Shown here one piece after another: positions 9,306 to 16,244 of a DNA stretch of 45,000 nucleotides; the first letter of the stretch is position 1; each line of letters starts with the position of its first letter. The DNA is taken from positions 1 through 45,000 of IMG/VR virus record IMGVR_UViG_3300028800_000151; one strand, 5' to 3'. The DNA comes from a virus. A model generated the notes under the pieces. The model did no database searches. It was not told where the DNA came from and saw only the letters and a program-made list of their open reading frames with translations. The position numbers and the translations under genes are program-made.

Positions 9306-9614
9306 TTAATCCTTCCCTACAACGGGTATAGCGCCAGCGTCCAGCGTTGCAAACATGCCCATAATATTTTTATAGCCGTTGTCCAGGTCGAATCTATTCT
9401 GATTATATTGTTTCGTCGCTTCTTCCCTAGCCAGGGCTAACGCGATTACAGGGCCGATTAGTTCAATCGTCGCGCCGGTATAGAGGTCTATAAAATCTTG
9501 CTCATTCGCCCATAAATCACATATAGGCTCGTGAACATAAAGTTTATCATCTGGAAAAACCGCGCCGAGTACCTGTGTACCGTCTGGAAGAGTGATTAGA
9601 ACGCCGCGTAACAT
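9306..9614 (-). CDS. Hypothetical protein
   Basis: 102 aa. Begins MLRGVLITLPDGTQVLGAVF, a short beta-hairpin start, then an acidic helical middle (CDLWANEQDFIDLYTG) and a helix near ALALAREEATKQYNQNRFDL. No family recognised. It is the next cistron after the DUF3310-like gene with no intergenic space. Confidence 0.6.
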   Translation of the reverse strand: MLRGVLITLPDGTQVLGAVFPDDKLYVHEPICDLWANEQDFIDLYTGATIELIGPVIALALAREEATKQYNQNRFDLDNGYKNIMGMFATLDAGAIPVVGKD

Positions 9615-10025
9615 TTAAATATTCCTTTTTGTATGATCAATAATATCGCCGGTAGAGTTAACGGTATACTGGATATATCCTTTATCCCTTATCATTTCAG
9701 GGCTAAATTTAAAGCTTTCTAATTCCAGGGCTAGCCCTTTGTTTATCTCTTCCAGGCTGCGCGCTTGCTTTTCTGCTTTTTCTTGCGCCGCGCGGGCTTC
9801 TTCCAGGGCTATAAGCCTGTTAATATAAAAGCGCGCTTTCATTAAATCAGCCAGCCCATTTTTAAAAGGGAAGCGGGTAACGTACTTTACTACATTCCCT
9901 TGATCGAAAGATAGATTATTAGCCTCGGCGTACTCTACCGGCTGGATTTTAAAGCCCTGGTAGTGTTCACCGCCGGGCGCGGCTGGTAGCTTAATCTCTA
10001 CAGAGCCTTTAGAAGTGATAGGCAT
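9615..10025 (-). CDS. DUF3310-like (SaV-like) phage protein
   Basis: 136 aa. The core EHYQGFKIQPVEYAEANN, followed by LSFDQGNVVKYVTRFPFKNG and LADLMKARFYINRLIALEE, matches the DUF3310 pattern: HY...iQPieyi..n.l.f..GNvvKYv.R...KnG..DL.KA..Y.drli. This small helical domain is common in phages and sometimes fused to nucleotide-metabolism enzymes; its biochemical role is not firmly established. A coiled-coil helix follows (ARAAQEKAEKQARSLEEINK). The start overlaps the upstream stop. Confidence 0.85.
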   Translation of the reverse strand: MPITSKGSVEIKLPAAPGGEHYQGFKIQPVEYAEANNLSFDQGNVVKYVTRFPFKNGLADLMKARFYINRLIALEEARAAQEKAEKQARSLEEINKGLALELESFKFSPEMIRDKGYIQYTVNSTGDIIDHTKRNI

Positions 10026-10246
10026 TATTCAGTAACCTCCGTAACCGTAACTGGCGCGGCTATCTGTAGAGGTACTTCAATATCCAGGTAGGGCGCATAT
10101 ACTTGCATAGTTGCAACGGGAATAGAGTTACAATCAATATGGATATCTATAACCTGGAAGCCGGTAATCAATTCTCCCGTCTCAGCGTCGACGATACGAG
10201 CCTTATAGCCAGGGCCGCCGCTATAAATGATCTTAACTGTTTTCAT
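10025..10246 (-). CDS. Hypothetical small protein
   Basis: 73 aa, beta-rich: MKTVKIIYSGGPGYKARIVD, then VIDIHIDCNSIPVATMQVYA and a valine/threonine-rich end. No motif recognised. It overlaps the DUF3310-like gene by one base and follows the upstream stop immediately, so it is a tightly packed operon member. Confidence 0.6.
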   Translation of the reverse strand: MKTVKIIYSGGPGYKARIVDAETGELITGFQVIDIHIDCNSIPVATMQVYAPYLDIEVPLQIAAPVTVTEVTE

Positions 10247-10639
10247 CTACTTATCTTCTTTCCTGGCTGGCTTACTAGCTGGACATTGACAACGCTGCGG
10301 CCCTGTATACAGGAGATTACAAATAGAGCATAGCGCCGCCTGGATTTCGCGCTTCTTTCGGTTATGCCTGGATAGCCTGTTAGCCAGTTCTCGCTTATAG
10401 GCGCGATTAAAGCCAGTTACAGAAATGTATTTAAACGTTGGCTTTTTATTCCTTAGAAGTTCTGGCATAGATGGAAGAGGCTCGCCCTTAATAACTTCTG
10501 GCTGGCTAGCTTCTATTTGCTGGTTTCTGGCTTGCTCGTATACCTCTTGCACGCCTGGAATATTACCGCCGAGGATTGCATAGTTACCAGTTTCCAGGGC
10601 TGGCAATTGTACCGCGCCGTCTTCAATTTCTAGGTTCAT
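10247..10639 (-). CDS. Hypothetical protein with C-terminal Cys motif
   Basis: 130 aa. The N-terminal half contains the linker-like IEASQPEVIKGEPLPSMPEL. The C-terminal half is basic (RELANRLSRHNRKKREIQAA) and ends with CSICNLLYTGPQRCQCP, a CxxC...CxC arrangement that could bind zinc. A nucleic-acid-binding role is possible but unproven. Confidence 0.6.
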   Translation of the reverse strand: MNLEIEDGAVQLPALETGNYAILGGNIPGVQEVYEQARNQQIEASQPEVIKGEPLPSMPELLRNKKPTFKYISVTGFNRAYKRELANRLSRHNRKKREIQAALCSICNLLYTGPQRCQCPASKPARKEDK

Positions 10640-10956
10640 TATTTGCTACTCCTTAGTTCTCGCATACGTTTACGCATAAATCGTATAATATGCTTTCTAC
10701 GCTCATATAAATAAATATTATTGGCTTCGTCCAGGCTAAAATCTACCAGCCCTTTACCTCTAAAATCCATAGAGATATTTACCCCTAAAGGTATAACCGA
10801 CTTATAGCCGCCTTCGCTTACAAACGTTGTGTAATCCCTGGTAGCGGTATATGTTAATGCATCTTCTATAGATAGGTGCAATACATTTTCTATATATTGT
10901 CTTACCGCTATACAATAATCTTGTTTTAGCATATCTGGAAGCGTTAAGACCTCCAT
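10639..10956 (-). CDS. Hypothetical protein
   Basis: 105 aa, starting two bases after the stop of the 30-aa membrane microprotein. Contains DMLKQDYCIAVRQYIENVLH and a C-terminal basic helix KHIIRFMRKRMRELRSSK. No recognisable family. Overlaps the next gene by one base. Confidence 0.6.
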   Translation of the reverse strand: MEVLTLPDMLKQDYCIAVRQYIENVLHLSIEDALTYTATRDYTTFVSEGGYKSVIPLGVNISMDFRGKGLVDFSLDEANNIYLYERRKHIIRFMRKRMRELRSSK

Positions 10957-10957
10957 A

Positions 10958-11050
10958 TTATTTACTATCCTTTCGCATTACAAAATATACGCCTAATCCA
11001 GTTATCACTATACCTATTAGCTGAAAAACGGTTATGAATATAAGTATCAT
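10958..11050 (-). CDS. 30-aa single-span membrane microprotein
   Basis: ATG 11050 overlaps the terminase stop as ATGA and the frame ends with TAA at 10958, giving MILIFITVFQLIGIVITGLG followed by VYFVMRKDSK. Residues 2-23 form a single hydrophobic helix, followed by a positively charged end, so an N-out/C-in span is expected. Translational coupling to the terminase makes it a plausible gene despite its size. Unknown role; small phage membrane proteins at this position are sometimes lysis-related, which here is only a guess. Confidence 0.55.
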   Translation of the reverse strand: MILIFITVFQLIGIVITGLGVYFVMRKDSK

Positions 11051-12468
11051 AGTTCAATCCATACCCCTTCTTCTTTCCATTCTTCTTCCATTTCTAGCTT
11101 TTCAATCTCCATTACAGGGCGCGGATTCTTGTCTTCTTTCGGTTTCTCTTGCGCCCGACCTAATTCTTCTTGTACGTATTCCTCTACACTCCACATTAGC
11201 GCGCCGCGCGGCTGGCTCATTCCATAGTTAGCTAGCATTAGGCTGGTAGCGGCGTCGTCATGCGCGCCCTTCGGAGCGCCGTATATCAGGTTTCTAGAGG
11301 GGGATATCTGGTATTCATAAATCCTTAGCTCGTTTATGAGTACTTCGATATTCTTAAGCCAGATAGTACCGTACTGAATCGCTATCTGTAATTTCTCTAC
11401 TAGCACTTTCTTAGAAGCGTTAGTAAATAGATACTCCTCTACCTGGAAGCCGCGCCCGCTACCAGCCGCTTTTAAAAGTTCCGCTACTGGACTACCTACG
11501 CCGGTAGAATCCATGTAAACAGTAGACTTAAACTTTTCGGCTATATCCGCTACTATCTCTACCTGGACTTTGTAATCAATTTGGTTGAATCGCTTCCAGG
11601 CGACTAACTCCCTTGTATGACAGTCCAGAACAGTTACCACGCTGTAATCTTGAAACTTTGCTACATCCCAACCGGCTATATAATCATGCCCTGTAATCGG
11701 CTGGTAGTCTTCTTCCAGGTCGCCGCGTATACACTTATCTATGCCCTTAAAGACGCCCGCCGATTCTTCCAGGAATACCGCCATGTATTCTTGCTGGTAA
11801 GTGTCTTCTGGCATTTCACGTTTAGCCGTCTCTATTTCACCTTCTGGCATATAAGGGTTATCGCTGGACGGCGCGTTAAACGCGGCCCAATCAGGGAAGC
11901 CAGGATCTGCGCCGCGCGCGAATAAGCGAAAGAAGAAGTTTCTACCCTTCGGCGTACCTATCATAAGCGCCTTACCGCGCTTGTCGCTTAACGCCGGTCT
12001 TAAAACCTCATTCCAGGCTTTTTCATTGATATCTGCGCACTCATCTAATACTAAGAAATGGAAACCGTTACCTCTTATAGCGTCGTAATTGTCGCTAGAA
12101 AAGAATGTTATGCTAGAACCGTTTTCAAATTCTAGCCTCAATTCGCTATCACTCTTATATGTGATAACATCCTTTAACGCCCGTCTAATCAGTCTATACG
12201 CTAGTTTACTTTGCCTATACGTAGGCGCTACCCATCCACATTCAGCCGTCTTATGTTCTAAAGCATATTTTACTATCTCATTACACGCGAATAAGGTTTT
12301 ACCATACCTACGCCCGCAGGCTACTACTCTAAAACGCGCCTTGCTCTTGTGTATTTTTAACTGCCCGGCGTGCGGTTTATAGAGTGTTATCCTTTTTTTC
12401 GTTGTCATTTTATCCAGGGCTTGCGCCACATTGATAGGTTTTTTACGAATAGGGATAACTTCGCCCAT
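11047..12468 (-). CDS. terL: Terminase large subunit
   Basis: 473 aa, the DNA-packaging motor with endonuclease. ATPase part: Walker A ACGRRYGKT (about residues 50-58), Walker B FLVLDECADI (about 138-147), and a coupling motif in MIGTPKGRNFF. RNase-H-like nuclease part: IAGWDVAKFQDYSVVTVLD with a catalytic Asp near 268, MDSTGVG with Asp near 320, and GAHDDAATSLMLA with Asp near 404. All hallmarks and the length are normal. It follows a 77-aa ORF and the small subunit in the packaging operon. Confidence 0.97.
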   Translation of the reverse strand: MGEVIPIRKKPINVAQALDKMTTKKRITLYKPHAGQLKIHKSKARFRVVACGRRYGKTLFACNEIVKYALEHKTAECGWVAPTYRQSKLAYRLIRRALKDVITYKSDSELRLEFENGSSITFFSSDNYDAIRGNGFHFLVLDECADINEKAWNEVLRPALSDKRGKALMIGTPKGRNFFFRLFARGADPGFPDWAAFNAPSSDNPYMPEGEIETAKREMPEDTYQQEYMAVFLEESAGVFKGIDKCIRGDLEEDYQPITGHDYIAGWDVAKFQDYSVVTVLDCHTRELVAWKRFNQIDYKVQVEIVADIAEKFKSTVYMDSTGVGSPVAELLKAAGSGRGFQVEEYLFTNASKKVLVEKLQIAIQYGTIWLKNIEVLINELRIYEYQISPSRNLIYGAPKGAHDDAATSLMLANYGMSQPRGALMWSVEEYVQEELGRAQEKPKEDKNPRPVMEIEKLEMEEEWKEEGVWIEL

Positions 12469-12471
12469 TGC

Positions 12472-12705
12472 TTAAGCTTCCAGCCCATAAAGCCATTTAA
12501 GGGCTTCGTGTAAATCTAAGATGTCTATAGCTGGCTTCCCAACTTCTAGCCCTGTAATCTGTCCTATTTGGTCTTGAGTACCGCGCGCCGGTAGAGTAGC
12601 CTGGATAAACTTTGCTTCTTTCAAGACATTAGAGCAGATAGTAAGCGTGATACTTCCATCCGGCTGCGCTTCGAAGTTTGCCAGGGCTAAAACTGTTTTA
12701 TTCAT
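12472..12705 (-). CDS. Hypothetical protein between terminase genes
   Basis: 77 aa. Starts at ATG 12705, overlapping the small terminase stop by four bases, and ends three bases before the large terminase start. Contains SITLTICSNVLKEAKFIQAT and a helical end. No family recognised; location suggests a packaging accessory or a small structural factor. Confidence 0.6.
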   Translation of the reverse strand: MNKTVLALANFEAQPDGSITLTICSNVLKEAKFIQATLPARGTQDQIGQITGLEVGKPAIDILDLHEALKWLYGLEA

Positions 12706-13298
12706 TCGCTGGCTTCTTCTTCAATCGCGCCGCCACCCCAATTGGTTGTAATTTCTACTTCCATAGGGCCGCCGTTCTTACCAGCTATTTCTGCTTTCTT
12801 AATTCGCGCGCCTAACTCCTTAGCAATATCGTCCAGGCAGCCTCTATACTCCCTTACCTTATCAGGATTAAGAAACTTATAGTTTACTTCCCTGGTATCA
12901 GGATCTATAAAACTATCTTCCAGAACTTTCGCCATTCTATCCAGCCCTTTTATCCTTTCGTGCATAGCGGCGTAACCGGTAGTTAGAATCCGCTCTATTT
13001 CATCCTGTTCTAACTGGAAGAGAATAGCCTCGCGCTTCTTCCGTTCGGCTTCCAGGTAGTCGTCATACACAATAGCGCGTACTTTCCAATCATATTTAGA
13101 AAATGCTTCTTTCCACGCGCCCGGCGCATCGCTGACAGGCTTAACAGGTCTTTTACCGGCTTGTAGCTGGTATAATCGGTAGGCATCGATCAAAGAACGC
13201 CCTACGGTCTTCTGATTGCGATACAAGAGGAATCGAGCGTACCAGTTAGCCGGTTCACCTTCTAACTGTTCATATAATGGGCGTGTATCATCTTCCAT
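12702..13298 (-). CDS. terS: Terminase small subunit-like protein
   Basis: 198 aa. The N-terminal region (YEQLEGEPANWYARFLLYRN, then VGRSLIDAYRLYQ) is a helical, HTH-like segment seen in small terminases that recognise pac/cos DNA; SKYDWKVRAIVYDDYLEAER follows, and then a long central helix (about 90-160) for oligomerisation. The acidic C-terminus (GGGAIEEEASE) would contact the large subunit. It lies at the start of the packaging operon. The call is by pattern and location. Confidence 0.75.
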   Translation of the reverse strand: MEDDTRPLYEQLEGEPANWYARFLLYRNQKTVGRSLIDAYRLYQLQAGKRPVKPVSDAPGAWKEAFSKYDWKVRAIVYDDYLEAERKKREAILFQLEQDEIERILTTGYAAMHERIKGLDRMAKVLEDSFIDPDTREVNYKFLNPDKVREYRGCLDDIAKELGARIKKAEIAGKNGGPMEVEITTNWGGGAIEEEASE

Positions 13299-13419
13299 AA
13301 ATCGCCCACTTTCTAACTGACTTTAAGACATATACAGCCAGAGCCTCGCGCGCCGAGAGGGAAGCGCCCGCAGGGCCGTTATTGGCTATGGTAGCAAGTC
13401 TTAAAAGTTGTGTAAGCAT
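13288..13419 (-). CDS. 43-aa protein opening the late operon
   Basis: ATG 13419 has a strong AAGAGGA site and the frame ends overlapping the terminase small subunit start. The product is MLTQLLRLATIANNGPAGAS, then LSAREALAVYVLKSVRKWAI and YGR: one or two amphipathic helices. I chose this start over longer upstream options because upstream in-frame sequence runs through a transcription terminator and tRNA-like RNA. Function unknown. Confidence 0.6.
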   Translation of the reverse strand: MLTQLLRLATIANNGPAGASLSAREALAVYVLKSVRKWAIYGR

Positions 13420-13432
13420 AAATCCTCTTGTA

Positions 13433-13481
13433 ACAAAAAACGGGCGTCCTATTCCAGCCTTAAGCCAGGATAGAACGCCCG
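13433..13481 (-). terminator. Intrinsic terminator before the late operon
   Basis: Hairpin arms 13441-13456 and 13466-13481 (CGGGCGT...ACGCCCG with inner CCTAT/ATAGG) are followed on the minus strand by six T (TTTTTTG). It would stop transcription coming through the tRNA-like cluster before the terminase operon, whose first start codon is only 14 bases beyond. Confidence 0.85.
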
Positions 13482-13522
13482 AAATATTTAAAATATTAGT
13501 CTTGACGTTTACGATATTGGGG

Positions 13523-13670
13523 CAATATGGCACGAATCGAACGTGCATCGCCCTATCGTCGGCGCTTTACCTTTTAAGCTACTAGACGGTTTCACCGTCC
13601 AGGCACGAATCGAACGTGCGTAAACCGAATCACAAGGGAGCTTTACCGTTAAGCTACACAAGCCATATTA
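13523..13670 (-). ncRNA. tRNA-like double cloverleaf with a permuted inner tRNA
   Basis: 148 bases containing two D-arms (GCTT...AAGC at 13640-13654 and 13564-13579) and two identical T-arms (stem GCACG/CGTGC, loop TTCGATT, at 13603-13619 and 13530-13546). Read as two tandem tRNAs, neither acceptor nor anticodon stem pairs. Read as nested, everything pairs: outer acceptor TAATATG (13664-13670) with CATATTG (13523-13529); outer anticodon stem CCCT (13635-13638) with AGGG (13551-13554); inner anticodon stem TCGG (13625-13628) with CCGA (13559-13562); inner acceptor CTGGACG (13596-13602) with CGTCTAG (13582-13588) across a 7-base loop. The inner unit keeps canonical spacing (2-base linker, 5-base variable loop) but its 3' half precedes its 5' half. 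The outer unit has a 9-base linker instead of 2. No usable anticodon loop remains. Confidence 0.6.
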
Positions 13671-13679
13671 AGTTAATAA

Positions 13680-13755
13680 GCATAGAACAGGATTCCAACC
13701 TGTATAACCAATTCTCTTGTTAAGAATAGTTGTTTTAGCATTAAACTATCTATAC
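13680..13755 (-). ncRNA. Degenerate tRNA-like RNA, atypical anticodon arm
   Basis: 76 bases. Acceptor stem GTATAGA/TCTATGC (one G-T pair), D-stem GTTT/AAAC and T-stem ACAGG/CCTGT are intact. The T-loop is TTGGAAT instead of the usual TTCRANY. The anticodon stem that can form is ATTCT/AGAAT around TAACAAG, displaced by three bases and lacking T at position 33. No CCA is encoded. It may be a decayed tRNA or a tRNA mimic; amino-acid identity cannot be assigned. Confidence 0.55.
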
Positions 13756-13760
13756 CAAAT

Positions 13761-13830
13761 GGGCTGAGAGGATTTGAACCTCCATCTCCGACGGCGCGCC
13801 GCCGCTATTCTCCCGTTAAACTACTCGCCC
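13761..13830 (-). ncRNA. Degenerate tRNA-like RNA with GC-hairpin in place of anticodon loop
   Basis: The 5' GGGC pairs with GCCC at the 3' end, a glycine-tRNA-like D-arm (TAGTTTAACGG) and a normal T-loop (TTCAAAT in GGAGG/CCTCT) are present, but the lower acceptor stem is mismatched and the anticodon arm is CGGCGG-CGCG-CCGTCG, a tetraloop hairpin with no T33 and no 7-base loop. It begins three bases after the stop of the upstream gene. Not a normal decoding tRNA as read. Confidence 0.5.
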
Positions 13831-13833
13831 ATA

Positions 13834-14046
13834 TTAAGCCGTACGCTTATGCCGTTTAGAATTATTCTCTATTAATAAATCACTGGCTGTAACCTGGACT
13901 ACCTGAAAGCGACCTTTCACGATGGAAACCGTAAACGATCCGTGCAATTCTTCCAGGCTGGAAGCTGAATCTATGTCCAGCCGCCGAGCCAGAGCCTCGT
14001 TAATTTTTAATATAGTGTCAATGTCGAGAGATAATTTATCACGCAT
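13834..14046 (-). CDS. Small protein co-transcribed with the tRNA-like cluster
   Basis: 70 aa from ATG 14046, preceded by an AGGTG site; a GTG three codons upstream is also possible. MRDKLSLDIDTILKINEALA then RRLDIDSASSLEELHGSF: a helical, acidic protein of unknown family. It is the only gene between a strong promoter (14069-14098) and the tRNA-like RNAs, so they share one transcript. Confidence 0.65.
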   Translation of the reverse strand: MRDKLSLDIDTILKINEALARRLDIDSASSLEELHGSFTVSIVKGRFQVVQVTASDLLIENNSKRHKRTA

Positions 14047-14068
14047 AAGATACACCTATGTTCATTCA

Positions 14069-14098
14069 ATTATAGCATACAACCGCTTGTACAGTCAA
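14069..14098 (-). promoter_or_regulatory. Strong sigma70-type promoter for the tRNA-like transcript
   Basis: TTGACT (14093-14098), 18-base spacer, perfect TATAAT (14069-14074) on the minus strand, about 25 bases before the start codon at 14046. Its spacer is unlike the shared CATAG-type module found at other promoters of this window. Confidence 0.85.
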
Positions 14099-14212
14099 GC
14101 AAAGTATAGCATAGCCGCGCTTATAATGTAAGCCGCCATACCTGGAAGTACGGCGGCCCTGGCTGGCTATAGCTCTATTAGCGCGGCCCTGGCTTCCAGG
14201 GCCGCGCCGATT
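14099..14212. other. Non-coding spacer with two hairpins
   Basis: No gene seen. Hairpin 14132-14157 (GCCGCC...GGCGGC) and a perfect 12-base-pair hairpin 14181-14207 (GCGCGGCCCTGG, loop CTT, CCAGGGCCGCGC) follow the 3' end of the minus gene at 14213. The second belongs to the CCAGGGC hairpin family and has a T-rich run only on the plus-strand side. Confidence 0.7.
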
Positions 14213-14572
14213 TTATTTGGTCGCCCTGAAAGTAGCGTCTACTTTCATGCTCCCATAGGTTACGTTGGTAAGGTGTTTATTGAATAAAAGCGCGGCTAAA
14301 GTCTGGCGCAGCATCGTTGGATTCCTCTCTGAAAACGAGATATACATGGTTACGCTTCCATCGCCGCGTTTTGTATGCTCTCGCTCAAATTTAAGCCCGT
14401 AGCCATCGATGTACTCTTCTACCGTACGCTCGAAAGAAGCAATAGAGCTTTCTTTTTCTGGAAGAAGCAAATGTTTAGGCGCGCCCAATTCTACCAGGGC
14501 CGCGTTATGCTTCGAATTGTCAAACATGATATCATTGAATGTAACCTGTACGCCTTTAAATAAATTTTTCAT
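14213..14572 (-). CDS. Hypothetical protein
   Basis: 119 aa: MKNLFKGVQVTFNDIMFDNS, later GYGLKFEREHTKRGDGSVTM and a helical C-terminal third. No family recognised. It forms its own transcription unit under a shared-module promoter (14622-14650), with an AAGGAGATAGAAAC leader before ATG 14572. Confidence 0.7.
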   Translation of the reverse strand: MKNLFKGVQVTFNDIMFDNSKHNAALVELGAPKHLLLPEKESSIASFERTVEEYIDGYGLKFEREHTKRGDGSVTMYISFSERNPTMLRQTLAALLFNKHLTNVTYGSMKVDATFRATK

Positions 14573-14621
14573 GTTTCTATCTCCTTAAGTTTTAGTGTTT
14601 CAACATCGCTTCGATATGTAC

Positions 14622-14650
14622 AATATAGCATAGGTTACAAACTATGTCAA
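14622..14650 (-). promoter_or_regulatory. Shared-module promoter with spacer dyad
   Basis: TTGACA (14645-14650), 17-base spacer TAGTTTGTAACCTATGC, TATATT (14622-14627). The near-palindrome CATAGTTTGTAACCTATG overlaps the -35 end and spacer. The upstream sequence (AAAACCTA before the -35) is the same as at 34114 and 43264. Confidence 0.88.
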
Positions 14651-14710
14651 TAGGTTTTAGACGAATATTTAGCCAATTCTAAAAAACTGATAAAAAGCCA
14701 ACGAATTAAT

Positions 14711-14746
14711 AAAGCCAGGGCTGGAAGAATAACCAGCCCTGGCTTT
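14711..14746 (-). terminator. Terminator of the CCAGGGC family
   Basis: AAAGCCAGGGCTGG (14711-14724) pairs with CCAGCCCTGGCTTT (14733-14746); on the minus strand it is followed by TATTAATT. It overlaps the stop codon of the 14746 gene and ends the minus accessory operon. Confidence 0.75.
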
Positions 14747-15162
14747 TAACCAGCGTCTACGATGTTACCAGGATTCTGCCGTGATGTTTGATCGTCCAGG
14801 CGCTTCTTAGCTAATGACCTGTTATCGCTATCCAGGATGTCGGCTAGTGAGATGCAAGCCGTATATTGGCGGTTTAAGCTGGCAAACATAGCCTCAAAGC
14901 GAACGGCAGCCATATGGTAGTTCTGTCGTCTGGCATATTGCCACGCCTTATAGACGTTTAAAGCGGTCGCGTGAATATTGCCAGCCAGGGCCGTAACCTG
15001 CGGAGGATAGCCGTTTTCATCGTAGGGAATGGCATACAATACCAGCTTATCACTAAGATGATATCTTTCACGCGCGCGCCCAATAGCCTCGCCTTCGTTG
15101 TTAGCGTCGACTATATACTTTGCATGGTTTATGTGTTCTGTCCATATATCGTAACGTGTCAA
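14746..15162 (-). CDS. Hypothetical protein
   Basis: 138 aa. MTRYDIWTEHINHAKYIVDA suggests a small alpha/beta start; the middle (ARRQNYHMAAVRFEAMFASL) is helical. Unknown family. Start overlaps the stop of the preceding gene by four bases; terminator immediately downstream. Last gene of the accessory operon. Confidence 0.65.
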   Translation of the reverse strand: MTRYDIWTEHINHAKYIVDANNEGEAIGRARERYHLSDKLVLYAIPYDENGYPPQVTALAGNIHATALNVYKAWQYARRQNYHMAAVRFEAMFASLNRQYTACISLADILDSDNRSLAKKRLDDQTSRQNPGNIVDAG

Positions 15163-15455
15163 TGTGTTACCTTCTTTCGGGCGTAAAATTTAAGCCCGTA
15201 ACGCGTGAACATGTGTTCATAAAGTATCGATTTTTCCAGCCTGAAAATGCAATCCGACATCTCAAAAGTTGTAAAATCGCTTCCATTCCAGCCGCCATAC
15301 CTATACATTACGCCGCCTACTTCACACTCCGCTTTAGCGGTTTCTGGTAACTCCATAACTTCACGGTCGCCGGTTAAATCCAGGCGTAGAAATATCTCGC
15401 CCGCCTGGAAGTTTACAGCATTACTTAAATCGACTTGCCTTTTAATTTCTTGCAT
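15159..15455 (-). CDS. Hypothetical protein
   Basis: 98 aa: MQEIKRQVDLSNAVNFQAGE, then beta-rich VMYRYGGWNGSDFTTFEMSD and a basic end. No family recognised. Preceded by a GGAGATAGAAACG leader and by a promoter at 15509-15537, so it can be transcribed independently of the genes upstream. Confidence 0.65.
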   Translation of the reverse strand: MQEIKRQVDLSNAVNFQAGEIFLRLDLTGDREVMELPETAKAECEVGGVMYRYGGWNGSDFTTFEMSDCIFRLEKSILYEHMFTRYGLKFYARKKVTH

Positions 15456-15486
15456 CGTTTCTATCTCCTATGACTATACGTTGTAA

Positions 15487-15894
15487 CTACCAATCAGTAT
15501 ATAGCAACATAATACCACAAGCTACAATTCTTGTCAAGGTCGCCGCTAACTTGCCAGCCGCCGCGCGTAGCCTGGAAAAGCCTCCGGTTTTAACTGGCTG
15601 GTATCCAGGCGCTACAATCTCGCCATAGCCGGTTTCTTGCCCTATATCATGCCAGCCAGAAGAAGAAGCGGTTACAGTTATAGCCGTCGACGTTGGTACA
15701 CTCCTGATATCTTCCAGGCGTGCCTCTATCATGTTTATGATTCTTTCATCGCTGCAAGCTTTTAAAAAACCGGCGTCGAAGTGTATAATAGCCGTGCTTA
15801 AATCGAATTGGTAACAAACATGTACGCCTGTCCAGTCATCCATAACTACGAGGTCGCGTATTGTCGCGCTTTCTATTAAATCTTCTATTTTCAT
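15487..15894 (-). CDS. Hypothetical protein
   Basis: 135 aa. N-terminal half is beta-rich (TIRDLVVMDDWTGVHVCYQF), with a helical middle (RIINMIEARLEDIRSV); the last 25 residues (AAAGKLAATLTRIVACGIML) form a hydrophobic helix that could be a membrane anchor. Its 3' end contains the promoter of the next gene. Unknown function. Confidence 0.6.
   Translation of the reverse strand: MKIEDLIESATIRDLVVMDDWTGVHVCYQFDLSTAIIHFDAGFLKACSDERIINMIEARLEDIRSVPTSTAITVTASSSGWHDIGQETGYGEIVAPGYQPVKTGGFSRLRAAAGKLAATLTRIVACGIMLLYTDW
15509..15537 (-). promoter_or_regulatory. Shared-module promoter (variant spacer)
   Basis: TTGACA (15532-15537), 17-base spacer AGAATTGTAGCTTGTGG, TATTAT (15509-15514), inside the 3' end of the 15487 gene and directed at the 15159 gene. 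Spacer belongs to the same family as other promoters but the dyad is weaker. Confidence 0.75.
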
Positions 15895-16244
15895 TTTTTA
15901 CAATTCCTTTCAGGGCTTGCCATTCTTGCCAGGGCCGCGCCGCTTCTATAGCCGTCGTGAGGCAATTCTGGCATTTTTACATACACATCATTATAGCTAT
16001 AACCGCTTATTGGGAAGAAATGACACTCCGTTACGTCCAGGCTAACGCCGCCGAGAAGCTGCGGCTGGACATTATAGACGCCCGCCGGTTTCAAGTTTAA
16101 GAATGCTATCTTTTTGTGTTGTAGATAGCATATTCTGAATATATCTATGTACATTTCAGTAGGGAAATAGCCGTAAATGGTATGGTAGTCGTATCCAGCC
16201 GCTTTTATAATTTCCTTAAATTCTTCTATGGTTAAATCTTTCAT
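15891..16244 (-). CDS. Hypothetical protein
   Basis: 117 aa: MKDLTIEEFKEIIKAAGYDY, then FPTEMYIDIFRICYLQHKKI. Alpha/beta, no motif recognised. Overlaps the HTH gene upstream by four bases and the next gene downstream by four bases. Confidence 0.6.
   Translation of the reverse strand: MKDLTIEEFKEIIKAAGYDYHTIYGYFPTEMYIDIFRICYLQHKKIAFLNLKPAGVYNVQPQLLGGVSLDVTECHFFPISGYSYNDVYVKMPELPHDGYRSGAALARMASPERNCKK

Noticed and set aside
13288-13548. 86-aa ORF upstream of the terminase
   Set aside because: Its first half runs through the tRNA-like RNA and an intrinsic terminator; only the 43-aa part with a good ribosome site is kept.
13603-13670. Ordinary tRNA-His with anticodon GTG
   Set aside because: A TTGTGAT loop is present, but its flanks (CTCCC/TCGGT) do not form a stem and the acceptor strands do not pair; nested pairing explains the sequence better.
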